A stretch of DNA of 64,000 nt from positions 124,001-188,000 of the forward strand of contig NZ_RQFT01000012.1 in the NCBI RefSeq assembly GCF_004769525.1, written 5' to 3'. The position numbers and the translations under genes are program-made. The notes under the pieces were generated by a model. That model did no database searches, was not told the origin of the DNA, and saw nothing but the letters and a program-made list of their open reading frames with translations. The stretch comes from Leptospira bouyouniensis. Its GTDB lineage: Bacteria; Spirochaetota; Leptospiria; Leptospirales; Leptospiraceae. The stretch's first letter is position 1; each line of letters opens with the position of its first letter. Shown here in pieces: positions 56,280-64,000 of this stretch.

Positions 56280-57401
56280 ATGGCAGTTCCATTTATAGAT
56301 ATCAAACGTTTTGAACCAGGATTTTTGGACACCTGGAATGAAAAAGTAAAGTCCATGTCTGAAAATGCTCAGTTCATTGGCGGAAATGAAGTCACAGATT
56401 TAGAAACAAACCTTGCCACTTGGGCAGAAACCAAGTATGCGATTGGTTGTGCCAATGGAACTGATGCCTTACAACTGGCGTTACGTGCTGTTGGAGTAGG
56501 TAGAGGTGATAAAGTTTTGTTGCCTGATTCAACGTTTTGGGCGACCTTTGAAGCGGTTGTGAATGTGGGTGGAGATCCTTACACTGTGGATACAAATCCT
56601 GTGGATTTACAAATGGATTTCCAAGTTTTCCAAGAAGCTGTGGAAAAAGTAAAACCAAAGGCAGCACTCGTTGTACATTTATATGGATGGGGCACATCCA
56701 AAATTGAAGAACTTAGAAAGTTCTGTAAGGAAAAAAACGTTTCCCTCATTGAAGACGGGGCTCAGTGTTTCGGAGTCAAACACAATGGTAAATCTCTATA
56801 TAAAGATGCACTTATCTCCACAACTTCCTTTTACCCAGCGAAGGTGTTAGGTGCGGCTGGTGACGGTGGTGCAGTGTTTACAAACGATGAAGAGTTATCT
56901 GTTGTCACTCGCCGCCTTGTAAATCATGGAAGGACATCGCATTATGAACATGGCCTTGTTGGTTGGAATTCAAGACTTGATTCCTTACAAGCAGCTTTCC
57001 TTAATCTATCTTTGAAACACTTACAAAAGAGGATCGAATCCCGTAAAACATCACAAAACATCTATTATAAGGAATTACCTGGACTTGGAATTGGTGTGAT
57101 CCAACCACCAAAAGGGTATGACGAAAATGGATACTGTAACGTAACACTTGTGGATCCTGAAGTACGACCAAAAATTGAGGCCGTTTTAAAGGAAAAAGGC
57201 ATTGGTTTTGGTAATATTTACCCTGGTGCAATGTCTGACCAACCTGGTGCAAAACCATACTTAATCGAACGATTTGGAAAAGACGGAAATGCTCGTCGGA
57301 TTTCTAAATCAGTTCTTAACTTTCCATTGTTTGCTTATATGACAAATTCCGAAATGGATGAAGTTTTAAGCGCAATCAAGGCGTATAACGCTAGTAAGTA
57401 A
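56280..57401 (+). CDS. DegT/DnrJ/EryC1/StrS family aminotransferase
   Basis: 373 residues. PLP-dependent sugar aminotransferase of the type that makes amino-dideoxysugars for surface glycans. Motifs: [51 protein letters not shown] and the PLP lysine in [26 protein letters not shown]; then [17 protein letters not shown]. The substrate is a 3- or 4-keto nucleotide sugar, not identifiable. Shares its last base with the next start codon (TAATG). Confidence 0.92.
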   Translation: MAVPFIDIKRFEPGFLDTWNEKVKSMSENAQFIGGNEVTDLETNLATWAETKYAIGCANGTDALQLALRAVGVGRGDKVLLPDSTFWATFEAVVNVGGDPYTVDTNPVDLQMDFQVFQEAVEKVKPKAALVVHLYGWGTSKIEELRKFCKEKNVSLIEDGAQCFGVKHNGKSLYKDALISTTSFYPAKVLGAAGDGGAVFTNDEELSVVTRRLVNHGRTSHYEHGLVGWNSRLDSLQAAFLNLSLKHLQKRIESRKTSQNIYYKELPGLGIGVIQPPKGYDENGYCNVTLVDPEVRPKIEAVLKEKGIGFGNIYPGAMSDQPGAKPYLIERFGKDGNARRISKSVLNFPLFAYMTNSEMDEVLSAIKAYNASK

Positions 57402-58174
57402 TGGAAAAAATTCGGGTAGGAGTATTTTTATTCTTTTTACTCATCCTTGCGGTGTTAACTTTTAGTTTGTCTAAAAGTTGGCGCCTCTATGATGGTGGTG
57501 GGTATGAAGTGACTGTGGAAACTCCAGAGTCAAAAGAAAAAGACACCTCACCAGAACCCACAGATACTTTAGATTTAGAAGATGGGAATGGGAAAATCTA
57601 TTGGAAACAATACTTTATCTACCCACATGGTCTTGTCACTGAATCAGGTGGGTTTGGTCCCGATGGGATTTTATCCCACGCACGAAATTTATATTCCATC
57701 AGTTTAAAAGATGGTAAGATTAAAAAACTTTTTCCACACGATGTATACATTTGGGATTTTTTTGTCGGGGAATTTTCTAAAAAAGCAGTTTTGAATACAA
57801 TCGACGATCCAAAGGAAGATAACTTACAAATTGAAAAGAAAATTTTGATTTTTGCTGTAACAGAAGATAGTAACTTAGATGGGGTTTTGAATTCTAAAGA
57901 CCATAAATTGGTTTATCTATTTGATCCAGAGACAAACCAATTAGATTCTGTTTTACCAGTTGGATTCCACTTTCGAAAACTCCTTTATAATTCCTTAAAA
58001 AATCACCTAACTTTGATTCTTGGGAAAAATCCGGTCCCACAACCAAAAAATGCCAGAAAAAAAATTCCAGAACCCACCATCAATCTACATCTATATGATT
58101 ATGATGCGAATGTTTCTAAGGGTGTTTTGAGTGAGACTTTGGAATCTATGTTACCATCAGAAGAGCTTAGATAG
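57401..58174 (+). CDS. Membrane-anchored protein with EF-hand-like loop
   Basis: 257 residues. One N-terminal hydrophobic helix (6-24) acts as an anchor; the rest is periplasmic and beta-rich (KIYWKQYFIYPHGLVTESGG; YSISLKDGKIKKLF), possibly part of a beta-propeller. DSNLDGVLNSKD is a DxNxDGxxxxxD calcium-binding-like loop. A Lys/Pro-rich region follows. The family is unknown to me. The start shares one base with the aminotransferase stop. Confidence 0.75.
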   Translation: MEKIRVGVFLFFLLILAVLTFSLSKSWRLYDGGGYEVTVETPESKEKDTSPEPTDTLDLEDGNGKIYWKQYFIYPHGLVTESGGFGPDGILSHARNLYSISLKDGKIKKLFPHDVYIWDFFVGEFSKKAVLNTIDDPKEDNLQIEKKILIFAVTEDSNLDGVLNSKDHKLVYLFDPETNQLDSVLPVGFHFRKLLYNSLKNHLTLILGKNPVPQPKNARKKIPEPTINLHLYDYDANVSKGVLSETLESMLPSEELR

Positions 58175-58179
58175 TTTTT

Positions 58180-58548
58180 TTATTCTCCCCAAACTTGGAC
58201 ACAATCTTCATTCAATATACCAAATAAGGTTTTGTTTGCATATTCAACTGCTGAGATTTTTTTAATCCCTGCTTTTTCGGCTGCATCTCGTATGTTTCCA
58301 CCTCTTTTGAAATAGTACATATTCACGTATAAATAAGAAGTCGTACAAGAGCGACCCACCTTCAAAACTTTACCTTCTGCAAGACTTCCTGCAATCCCAG
58401 GATTTCCATATTGAGTTCCATCTCTTGAACTATGTGTTTCGTTAATCACTAGAGAGACAAAGGGAACACGGTATTCCGGAATACAATCCAGACTTAAAAA
58501 AACAAAACAAAGTAAGAATAAGATATTAATTCTTTTGGCCATGGACAT
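58180..58548 (-). CDS. TRL-like lipoprotein 3
   Basis: 122 residues from the ATG chosen here; ATGs at 58566 and 58542 are alternatives. Signal peptide with LSLDC (Cys22). The mature part matches the TRL-like (PF13146-type) pattern: GSLAEGKVLKVGRSCTTSYLY, GNIRDAAEKAGIKKISAVEYA and CVQVWGE, with two conserved cysteines. Third of three tandem members; each overlaps the one before. Role unknown. Confidence 0.82.
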   Translation of the reverse strand: MSMAKRINILFLLCFVFLSLDCIPEYRVPFVSLVINETHSSRDGTQYGNPGIAGSLAEGKVLKVGRSCTTSYLYVNMYYFKRGGNIRDAAEKAGIKKISAVEYANKTLFGILNEDCVQVWGE

Positions 58549-58852
58549 AGGTACAGTACTTCCCATAGAGAAACAAAAATTCGACTAAATGGTGGTCTAC
58601 ATATGAAATTTTAATGATTCCATTTTCTTTGGCAATACTACCAGCACCTGCATTGCCCCATGAATACAATCTAAGAAAGTGTTGGACACATCCAGATGCG
58701 ACGATATCTTCTTTCACATTATTTTCAGGATCAAAGTCACCATCATAATGTATGTTTGTGTAGAGCATCCCTGGCAGTGGTTTGTAAACCTCTCCGTAAA
58801 AACATGAAATCGAGAAAAAGGAAAAGAGTATGATAAACAATGTTTTTTTCAT
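58526..58852 (-). CDS. TRL-like lipoprotein 2
   Basis: 108 residues from ATG with GGGGAAG about 7 nt upstream; the frame continues to 58882 inside the previous gene. Signal peptide with SISC (Cys17). TRL pattern: VASGCVQHFLRLYSWGNAGAGSIAKENGIIKISYVDHHLVEF and KYCTYVHGQ. Starts within the ATGA overlap of TRL 1, and ends 23 bp inside TRL 3. The three likely arose by duplication. Confidence 0.82.
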   Translation of the reverse strand: MKKTLFIILFSFFSISCFYGEVYKPLPGMLYTNIHYDGDFDPENNVKEDIVASGCVQHFLRLYSWGNAGAGSIAKENGIIKISYVDHHLVEFLFLYGKYCTYVHGQKN

Positions 58853-59166
58853 GATGACACTTCCCCAGTCATAATGAGGCAATGCCTAATCACAACAAAT
58901 GTAAGGATGGAATGCACTTGGATATCGATAGAACGAATTTTCGTAATTTTGGAAATTCGTTTGGCTTCTTCGATACTTGCATCCCCTGTTGAAAATAAAT
59001 ACAAATAAGAAAAAGCACATGCCTTACCCTCAACCGTTCCTTCTGCTTTTCCAAGTTTTCCAGGATAGTTATCCTCTCGATACAATGATCCTAATCGACA
59101 ATTTTGTAATAAGATTAAAGAACAGAACAAGATGATGAAACGAATCATAGCAGAATTTAACTTCAT
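58849..59166 (-). CDS. TRL-like lipoprotein 1
   Basis: 105 residues; ATG at 59166, with an in-frame ATG six codons later as an alternative. Signal peptide with lipobox LLQNC (Cys23). TRL pattern: TVEGKACAFSYLYLFSTGDASIEEAKRISKITKIRSIDIQVHS and RHCLIMTGE. First of three tandem lipoproteins and coupled by ATGA overlap to the outer-membrane barrel gene upstream, so the four genes form a single unit. Confidence 0.82.
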   Translation of the reverse strand: MKLNSAMIRFIILFCSLILLQNCRLGSLYREDNYPGKLGKAEGTVEGKACAFSYLYLFSTGDASIEEAKRISKITKIRSIDIQVHSILTFVVIRHCLIMTGEVSS

Positions 59167-60002
59167 CTTTGGTCTTTGCTGATATTATCTAAATTGAAGA
59201 TAACACCAAATTGGAAACCAACTTGGTCAAAGTTTTCACTTGAGAATTGGTTCGATTTTAACATTCGTTTCATACCATGGAGCTCAAACGAAAATCCAAA
59301 TTCAGGAGTAAGGTAGTAATTAATTCCAAGTGCAGCTCTTCCACTTATTCCCGTACCTTGTGCCATTAAACTTTGAAGATAAAGATTTGTATAACCCATG
59401 GAACGATAAGAAGCATTAAAATTGACAAGTCCCAATTCAAGTCCTATATAAGGATCAAATTTATTTTTAGTTAAAAAATGATAATTCAGTCCAAGTCCAT
59501 ATACTTTGTCTTTGTATAGCGTGTATTTGGTGGGGGCAAATTCTAAATATGGTGTAAATCCTGTGGTACTATTCCGGTCTGAGAATATAAATTGTTCAGA
59601 CCGTTCTCCTTTGACAGAATTTGATGCATAGGAGATGAAAATTCCCAAATGATCAGTGAGACCATACTCAAAAAATACACGTCCAGTCCTTCCCGGTTCC
59701 ACCTTTCCATCTGAGATAGGAATCACTTGTGGGACATTCAATGATCCTAACAATCGAACTGGCATAATGCCGAGTTGGGTTTGAGTTTTGATGGAATTTT
59801 GTAGGGAGGCTTCCCTTTTTTGAAGACTACCTCCCGTATAAACAGTCTCACCACCCTGCAAGTTTAAATAAAATCCACCTTGGTAAAATCCAATGGGATA
59901 ATCCAATCGATGTGTGGGTGTTTGTGAATAAAGAGGTGAAATTACATTCAAAACTACTAAAATTGAAAGTAATATTCCTTTTGAGAGTATTCTTCGTTTC
60001 AT
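59163..60002 (-). CDS. Outer-membrane beta-barrel protein
   Basis: 279 residues from the ATG chosen here (MKRRILSKG); a TTG at 60038 would add 12 polar residues. Signal peptide cleaved near LYS|QT. The mature part alternates amphipathic strands ending in aromatics (GRVFFEYGLTDHLGIFISYAS; YGLGLNYHFLTKNKFDPYIGLELGLVNF; FGFSFELHGMKRML; FQFGVIFNL at the C-terminus), i.e. an 8- to 10-strand barrel of OmpW/OmpA-like size. First gene of a 4-gene operon with three TRL-like lipoproteins. Not a known leptospiral adhesin by sequence. Confidence 0.82.
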   Translation of the reverse strand: MKRRILSKGILLSILVVLNVISPLYSQTPTHRLDYPIGFYQGGFYLNLQGGETVYTGGSLQKREASLQNSIKTQTQLGIMPVRLLGSLNVPQVIPISDGKVEPGRTGRVFFEYGLTDHLGIFISYASNSVKGERSEQFIFSDRNSTTGFTPYLEFAPTKYTLYKDKVYGLGLNYHFLTKNKFDPYIGLELGLVNFNASYRSMGYTNLYLQSLMAQGTGISGRAALGINYYLTPEFGFSFELHGMKRMLKSNQFSSENFDQVGFQFGVIFNLDNISKDQR

Positions 60003-60084
60003 TCCCAGTAAAATAACAAGTGTTTGTCCATGTGTCAATGGAAAAGAATCGGCAAAGTAAAATGTTTTCAGTGATTGATCAAAT

Positions 60085-60115
60085 AAAAAACCCCAAAAAA
60101 TTCTTGGGGTTTTTT
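60085..60115. terminator. Bidirectional intrinsic terminator after sucA
   Basis: AAAAAACCCCAA (60085-60096) and TTGGGGTTTTTT (60104-60115) form a 12-bp stem with a 7-nt loop and a T/U run on both strands. It ends the lpd-sucA transcript before the outer-membrane barrel gene, which is on the same strand and so needs its own promoter between the terminator and 60002. Confidence 0.9.
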
Positions 60116-60141
60116 ATTGTCACAAAAGAATCATATGAACG

Positions 60142-60173
60142 AGAACTATCTGTTTGAAGTCACAAATAGTTCT
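60142..60173. repeat. 8-bp inverted repeat in the sucA 3' region
   Basis: AGAACTAT (60142-60149) and ATAGTTCT (60166-60173) are perfect inverted arms around 16 nt, between the sucA stop and the terminator. It may be a second mRNA 3' hairpin. Confidence 0.4.
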
Positions 60174-60203
60174 ACTGTTTTGTGAATCGTTTGTTTTCAG
60201 ACG

Positions 60204-62972
60204 TTAGGACAATGCATCCTTTACAAGGTCTTCTTGTTCTTTAAGGTGAGTGACCACATGACCACATGCAGGGCTTGGGAACTCAGAACGACCCGCATAA
60301 TGCAGGCGTTTGTTTTCTGGCATCACTGCTTCGATTCGGTCACGAACAAAGAACCAAGCACCTTGGTTTTTTGGTTCTTCCTGAACCCATACAAATTTTT
60401 TCAGTTTTCCATAACTTGTGATCATTTGTTTGATATGGTTTTCAGGGAAAGGGTAAAGTTGTTCGATCCGAACGACAGCTACGTTTTCCAATTTTTGTGC
60501 ATCGATCGCCTTACGTAAGTCATAGTATACCTTTCCAGAGCAGAAAAGTAATTTTTCCACTTTTTCTGGTTTTGCCACTGGGTCAGGAAGGATCTTCCTA
60601 AAGGCACCAGTTGTGATGTCTTCTAAACTTGAGGCTGCATCTTTCAAACGAAGCAATGACTTCGGTGTCATGATGATGAGAGGTTTTCTAAAACTTTGAA
60701 GGATTTGTCGGCGGAGGATATGGAAATACTGTGCCGGTGTTGTGAGATTTGCCACTTGGATGTTGTCGAGTGCACAGAGTTGGAGAAAACGTTCCAACCT
60801 TGCAGACGAATGTTCGGGACCTTGACCCTCGTATCCATGTGGTAATAAACAAACAAGCCCCGACATTCTTTGCCATTTGATTTCCGAACTGGATATAAAT
60901 TGGTCAAAGATCACCTGTGCGTTGTTTGCAAAGTCACCGAACTGTGCTTCCCACATAACAAGGCTATTTGGGTCTGCTAGTGAATACCCATACTCAAAAC
61001 CGAGACAAGAGTATTCAGAAAGAGAAGAGTTTACAATTTCAATCTTTGCTTGTTTGTCGCTGATGTGATTGAGAAGGGTAAGTTTTTTTCCATTCACGAT
61101 ATCAGACAACACTGCATGTCTGTGAGAGAAAGTTCCTCTCTGTGCATCCTGTCCACCAAGGCGAATAGGGAATCCATTTTCCAAAATAGAACCAAAAGAA
61201 AGAGACTCGGCAAAACCCCAATCGATAGGAAGTTCGCCTGCACCCATTTTTCTTCGGTCTTCCAAAACTTTGATGTGTTTTGGGTTTGCTGTAAAACCAC
61301 TTGGTAAAGTTGTAACTGCTTTGACGATCCCACCTAACTGTTGTTGCAAAAGTTGTGTATGGACATCGGAATCCAATGGTTCTTTTGTATACCTTGACCA
61401 AACTCCACCAAGTGTATCCACTGTGATGCGAGTGTCTTTTTCTTTTGCTTGTTGGAAAGAATCTTCAAGACCTTGGGCAATTCCATCTTTTATAAACTGA
61501 ATTTCTTCCTGAGTGATGTCGCCGCGTTGCAACAACTTCTCTTCGTAAATTTTGATGGTTTTAGGATGTTTTTTGATGATATCATACATCTGTGGTTGTG
61601 TGAAAGTTGGTTCATCGGTTTCGTTATGACCAAGTCTTCTATAACAGATCAAATCAATGATGACATCTTTTTTGAATTTTTGACGGTATTCTAACGCGAG
61701 TTTTGTGACTCTATATGTTGCTTCTGGGTCGTCACCGTTTACATGAAAAATAGGAACTTGGAATCCTTTGGCAAGGTCAGTTGCATACAAAGTAGATCTT
61801 GATTCGCTTGGAAGTGTCGTGAATCCAATTTGGTTATTGATTACAATGTGGAAAGTTCCACCAACAGTATAACCTTCCAAGTTCATCATGTTGAGAGTTT
61901 CCGCTACAACCCCTTGCCCTGCAAAGGCAGCATCCCCATGGATGGCAACAGGCATAAATTTCGATCGGTCTATATCTTTTGCCATTTCTTGGCGGGCACG
62001 AACGGATCCAAAAATCACTGGGTCTACGGCTTCTAAGTGAGAAGGGTTGAAGGCAAGGGAGAGTTTGACTTCTTTTCCGTAATGTGTCATGACATTGTTC
62101 GAATACCCGAGGTGGTATTTCACGTCGGCATAACCAAGTTGTCCTGGGTTTAGTTTTTCTTCGAACTCAGCAAAGATAAGACCTGCAGGTTTACGGATGA
62201 TATTCACAAGTACATTGAGTCGTCCTCGATGTGCCATCCCAATCACAAGAGCATCCATTTTATGACCACCCGCTTCTTCCACAAGGGTATCGAGCATAGG
62301 GATCATAGTTTCTCCCCCTTCAAGAGAGAATCGTTTTTTTCCTACGAATTTTTTAGCGAGGAAGTTTTCAAAACTATCAGCTTGGTATAATTTTTCAAAC
62401 AATCGTAAGGCGGTCTTTTTGTTGATAGGTTCGTTGTTTGCGAGTGGTTCCATTCGGTTTTGTAACCATTCACGTTCCTCATCATTTACCAAATAGTAGT
62501 GTTCGCAACCTATGGAACCACAATAAGTTTTTTCAAACCAATCGATGACGTTCTTTAGTTTTGTTTTTCCGAGATTCACAATACCAGAATCTACTTCTGT
62601 ATCTAAATCGGATTGTTTGAGGGCTTTGATTTTGAGATCAATGAATTCGCGGTTAGGTTTATTAATCCCTAGTGGATCGAGGTTTGCAGCCAAGTGACCT
62701 TGCCTTCTGTAAGCATTGAGAAGGTTGATGATCCCAAAATCGCTGAGAGAAGAGTCTTTTCGGTGTTCGGTAGAGGTGTAGTTCACATACCCGTTCCCAT
62801 TAAAGCCACCACCATTCGAACCATTGTTTGAAACGGAAGATCGTTCCAAATCATGGAAAAAATCGATCCAATCTTTGGTTAAAGAAGAAGGATCTTCCTT
62901 AAATTGTTTGTAATACTCTTCCAATAATACAACGTTATCGCCGTATAAACTCATCATCTGATCGGTTGTCAT
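60204..62972 (-). CDS. sucA: 2-oxoglutarate dehydrogenase E1 component
   Basis: 922 residues, the usual length. Thiamine-diphosphate-dependent decarboxylase of the TCA cycle. Seen: the N-terminal helix [18 protein letters not shown] that binds E2, [41 protein letters not shown] (ThDP/Mg site), NNQIGFTT, and [12 protein letters not shown] plus EYGYS in the second half. A strong AGGGAGA precedes the ATG. It follows lpd by 34 bp on the same strand. The E2 gene (sucB) is expected outside the window, to the right. Confidence 0.98.
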   Translation of the reverse strand: MTTDQMMSLYGDNVVLLEEYYKQFKEDPSSLTKDWIDFFHDLERSSVSNNGSNGGGFNGNGYVNYTSTEHRKDSSLSDFGIINLLNAYRRQGHLAANLDPLGINKPNREFIDLKIKALKQSDLDTEVDSGIVNLGKTKLKNVIDWFEKTYCGSIGCEHYYLVNDEEREWLQNRMEPLANNEPINKKTALRLFEKLYQADSFENFLAKKFVGKKRFSLEGGETMIPMLDTLVEEAGGHKMDALVIGMAHRGRLNVLVNIIRKPAGLIFAEFEEKLNPGQLGYADVKYHLGYSNNVMTHYGKEVKLSLAFNPSHLEAVDPVIFGSVRARQEMAKDIDRSKFMPVAIHGDAAFAGQGVVAETLNMMNLEGYTVGGTFHIVINNQIGFTTLPSESRSTLYATDLAKGFQVPIFHVNGDDPEATYRVTKLALEYRQKFKKDVIIDLICYRRLGHNETDEPTFTQPQMYDIIKKHPKTIKIYEEKLLQRGDITQEEIQFIKDGIAQGLEDSFQQAKEKDTRITVDTLGGVWSRYTKEPLDSDVHTQLLQQQLGGIVKAVTTLPSGFTANPKHIKVLEDRRKMGAGELPIDWGFAESLSFGSILENGFPIRLGGQDAQRGTFSHRHAVLSDIVNGKKLTLLNHISDKQAKIEIVNSSLSEYSCLGFEYGYSLADPNSLVMWEAQFGDFANNAQVIFDQFISSSEIKWQRMSGLVCLLPHGYEGQGPEHSSARLERFLQLCALDNIQVANLTTPAQYFHILRRQILQSFRKPLIIMTPKSLLRLKDAASSLEDITTGAFRKILPDPVAKPEKVEKLLFCSGKVYYDLRKAIDAQKLENVAVVRIEQLYPFPENHIKQMITSYGKLKKFVWVQEEPKNQGAWFFVRDRIEAVMPENKRLHYAGRSEFPSPACGHVVTHLKEQEDLVKDALS

Positions 62973-63006
62973 ATATTCTCCCTAAAACAACAAAACAACT
63001 GTTCCA

Positions 63007-64000
63007 TTATGAATGGATGGACCATTTTGCATCAGCATCCATTGCCGCTTCCCTGAGGACTTCGGATAGAGTGGGGTGTGCATGTGTCGAACGAGCAATG
63101 TCTTCTGCACTGGCACCAAACTCAAACGCAATGGCTGCTTCTGCGATCATGTCCGATGCCCGTGGTCCAACGATGTAAACTCCAAGCAATTTGTCCGTTT
63201 TTTTGTCAGCGAGGACTTTTACTTGTCCATCGGTTTCGTTCATTGCTTTGGCACGAGCATTGGGTTTGAACATGTATTTACCAACTTTGTATTCGATCCC
63301 TTTGGCCTTAAGTTCTTCCTCACCTTGCCCCACCCAAGCCACTTCTGGCCAAGTGTACACAATCCAAGGGATGGCTTTGTAATTTACATGGCCATACTTC
63401 CCACAAATGAGTTCGGCCACAGCAATGCCTTCGTCTTCAGCTTTGTGAGCAAGCATCGGTCCATCTACTACGTCACCAATGGCATAAATATTCGGTATGT
63501 TCGTTTGGAATTTGTTTGGTTCTACTTTGACACGACCACGGTCTGTCATCTCAATTCCAATTTCTTTGGCACCTAGCCCATCGGTGTTCGGACGACGGCC
63601 AATGGAAACAAGGACCTTGTCTCCTTCGAGAATTGTTTTTTTGCCGTCTTTGCCCTCAATTTCCACTTCCACTTTTTTCCCTTTCACCTTAGCACCATGC
63701 ACTTTGGTTTCAAAGAGAAAGTTAATCCCTTGTTGGGTTAAAAGTCTTTCCGCAAGGCTTGCCATCGCTTGGTCAGCGGTTCCAAATAGGCGTGGCATGA
63801 GTTCTACCACAGTCACTTTGGCACCAAGTCGTAACCATACCGATCCGAGTTCAAGACCAATCACACCCGCACCGACAATGATGAGGTGTTCGGGAACGGA
63901 ATCAAAACCAATGGCATGGTCAGATGTCACAATGTTTTTACCATCTACAGGTAGCGGAGGGATTTCAATAGGAGTGGATCCTGTGGCAATGATGATATTG
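63007..64000 (-). CDS. lpd: Dihydrolipoyl dehydrogenase (N-terminal part outside window)
   Basis: The frame runs past the right edge: upstream of 63930 it continues with [20 protein letters not shown], the end of the FAD domain. About 330 residues are visible: the NAD-binding [16 protein letters not shown] motif, [20 protein letters not shown] and the C-terminal [14 protein letters not shown] with the His-Glu pair of the active site. E3 subunit of 2-oxoglutarate (and perhaps pyruvate) dehydrogenase. Directly followed by sucA. Confidence 0.96.
   Translation of the reverse strand, partial: NIIIATGSTPIEIPPLPVDGKNIVTSDHAIGFDSVPEHLIIVGAGVIGLELGSVWLRLGAKVTVVELMPRLFGTADQAMASLAERLLTQQGINFLFETKVHGAKVKGKKVEVEIEGKDGKKTILEGDKVLVSIGRRPNTDGLGAKEIGIEMTDRGRVKVEPNKFQTNIPNIYAIGDVVDGPMLAHKAEDEGIAVAELICGKYGHVNYKAIPWIVYTWPEVAWVGQGEEELKAKGIEYKVGKYMFKPNARAKAMNETDGQVKVLADKKTDKLLGVYIVGPRASDMIAEAAIAFEFGASAEDIARSTHAHPTLSEVLREAAMDADAKWSIHS

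Noticed and set aside
63076..63576. 166-codon open frame on the plus strand
   Set aside because: Mirror of the lpd gene, Cys/Phe-rich as expected for an antisense frame.
1..64000. tRNA, rRNA, CRISPR array, IS element or prophage
   Set aside because: No cloverleaf, conserved rRNA segment, regularly spaced repeat or transposase/integrase was seen on either strand.

Overview
The window is a gene-dense stretch of a Leptospira chromosome. Three things point to this genus: a giant protein that looks like the Leptospira-restricted TIGR04388 family, leptospiral-type relaxed lipoboxes on many small lipoproteins, and the combination of LL-diaminopimelate aminotransferase, class III adenylate cyclase, bactofilin and many unassigned signal-peptide proteins. 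The moderate GC content and the full central-metabolism set suggest the saprophytic (L. biflexa-like) side of the genus, but that is inference. I see no rRNA, tRNA, IS element, prophage or CRISPR array.

Layout. 1-5.2 kb: 3' part of a giant secreted or surface protein ending in a papain-like (NlpC/P60 or CHAP-like) domain, overlapped by a small lipoprotein that could be its immunity partner. 5.2-10.4 kb (minus): O-antigen-ligase-like protein, eukaryote-like GH5 glycoceramidase/sterylglucosidase homologue and SRPBCC-DUF5939-adenylate cyclase. 10.4-15.2 kb: GT4 glycosyltransferase with a small membrane protein, an unknown secreted protein, and a DUF4254-GT9 pair. 15.2-22.4 kb: NRDE protein; rhomboid, lipoate ligase and glyA as one overlapping operon; MBL hydrolase and class A PBP. 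22.4-23.2 kb: the only gene-free stretch above 300 bp, which ends in a perfect sigma-54 promoter in front of a small secreted protein. 23.2-26.4 kb (minus): sppA, MBOAT acyltransferase, lipoprotein.

26.4-38.4 kb: aldose epimerase, a small HTH-like protein, LOG-family protein, rpmB, nth, a UbiA/UbiX pair (probably menaquinone), thioesterase, pyrB-DUF2203-dapL, then two unknown envelope proteins and a Fis-type regulator without an AAA+ domain. 38.5-42.4 kb: rho, rpmE, an IscU-like/pentapeptide fusion with a small partner, a STAS protein and a lipoprotein. 42.3-52.4 kb (minus): slt, gltA, SpoIIE-type phosphatase, two RNA methyltransferase-like genes, a GT-B glycosyltransferase and a DUF342/FapA protein, mostly overlapping or abutting. 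52.4-58.2 kb (plus): unknown pair, bactofilin, pdxA, membrane protein, DegT aminotransferase and a membrane-anchored protein. 58.2-60.0 kb (minus): outer-membrane barrel plus three tandem TRL-like lipoproteins. 60.2-64 kb (minus): sucA and the C-terminal part of lpd, separated from the barrel operon by a clear intrinsic terminator.

Functionally the window mixes housekeeping (TCA cycle: gltA, sucA, lpd; pyrB, glyA, dapL, pdxA; rho, L28, L31; nth) with envelope biology (glycosyltransferases, PBP, lytic transglycosylase, bactofilin, lipoproteins, SppA, rhomboid) and signalling (cAMP, PP2C/STAS, Fis-type regulator, sigma-54). The most interesting candidates are the effector/immunity-like pair at the left edge, the IscU-like/pentapeptide fusion, the lysine-tailed Fis regulator, the sigma-54 promoter and two strong inverted repeats at translation starts (before gltA and over the start of the gene at 35484).
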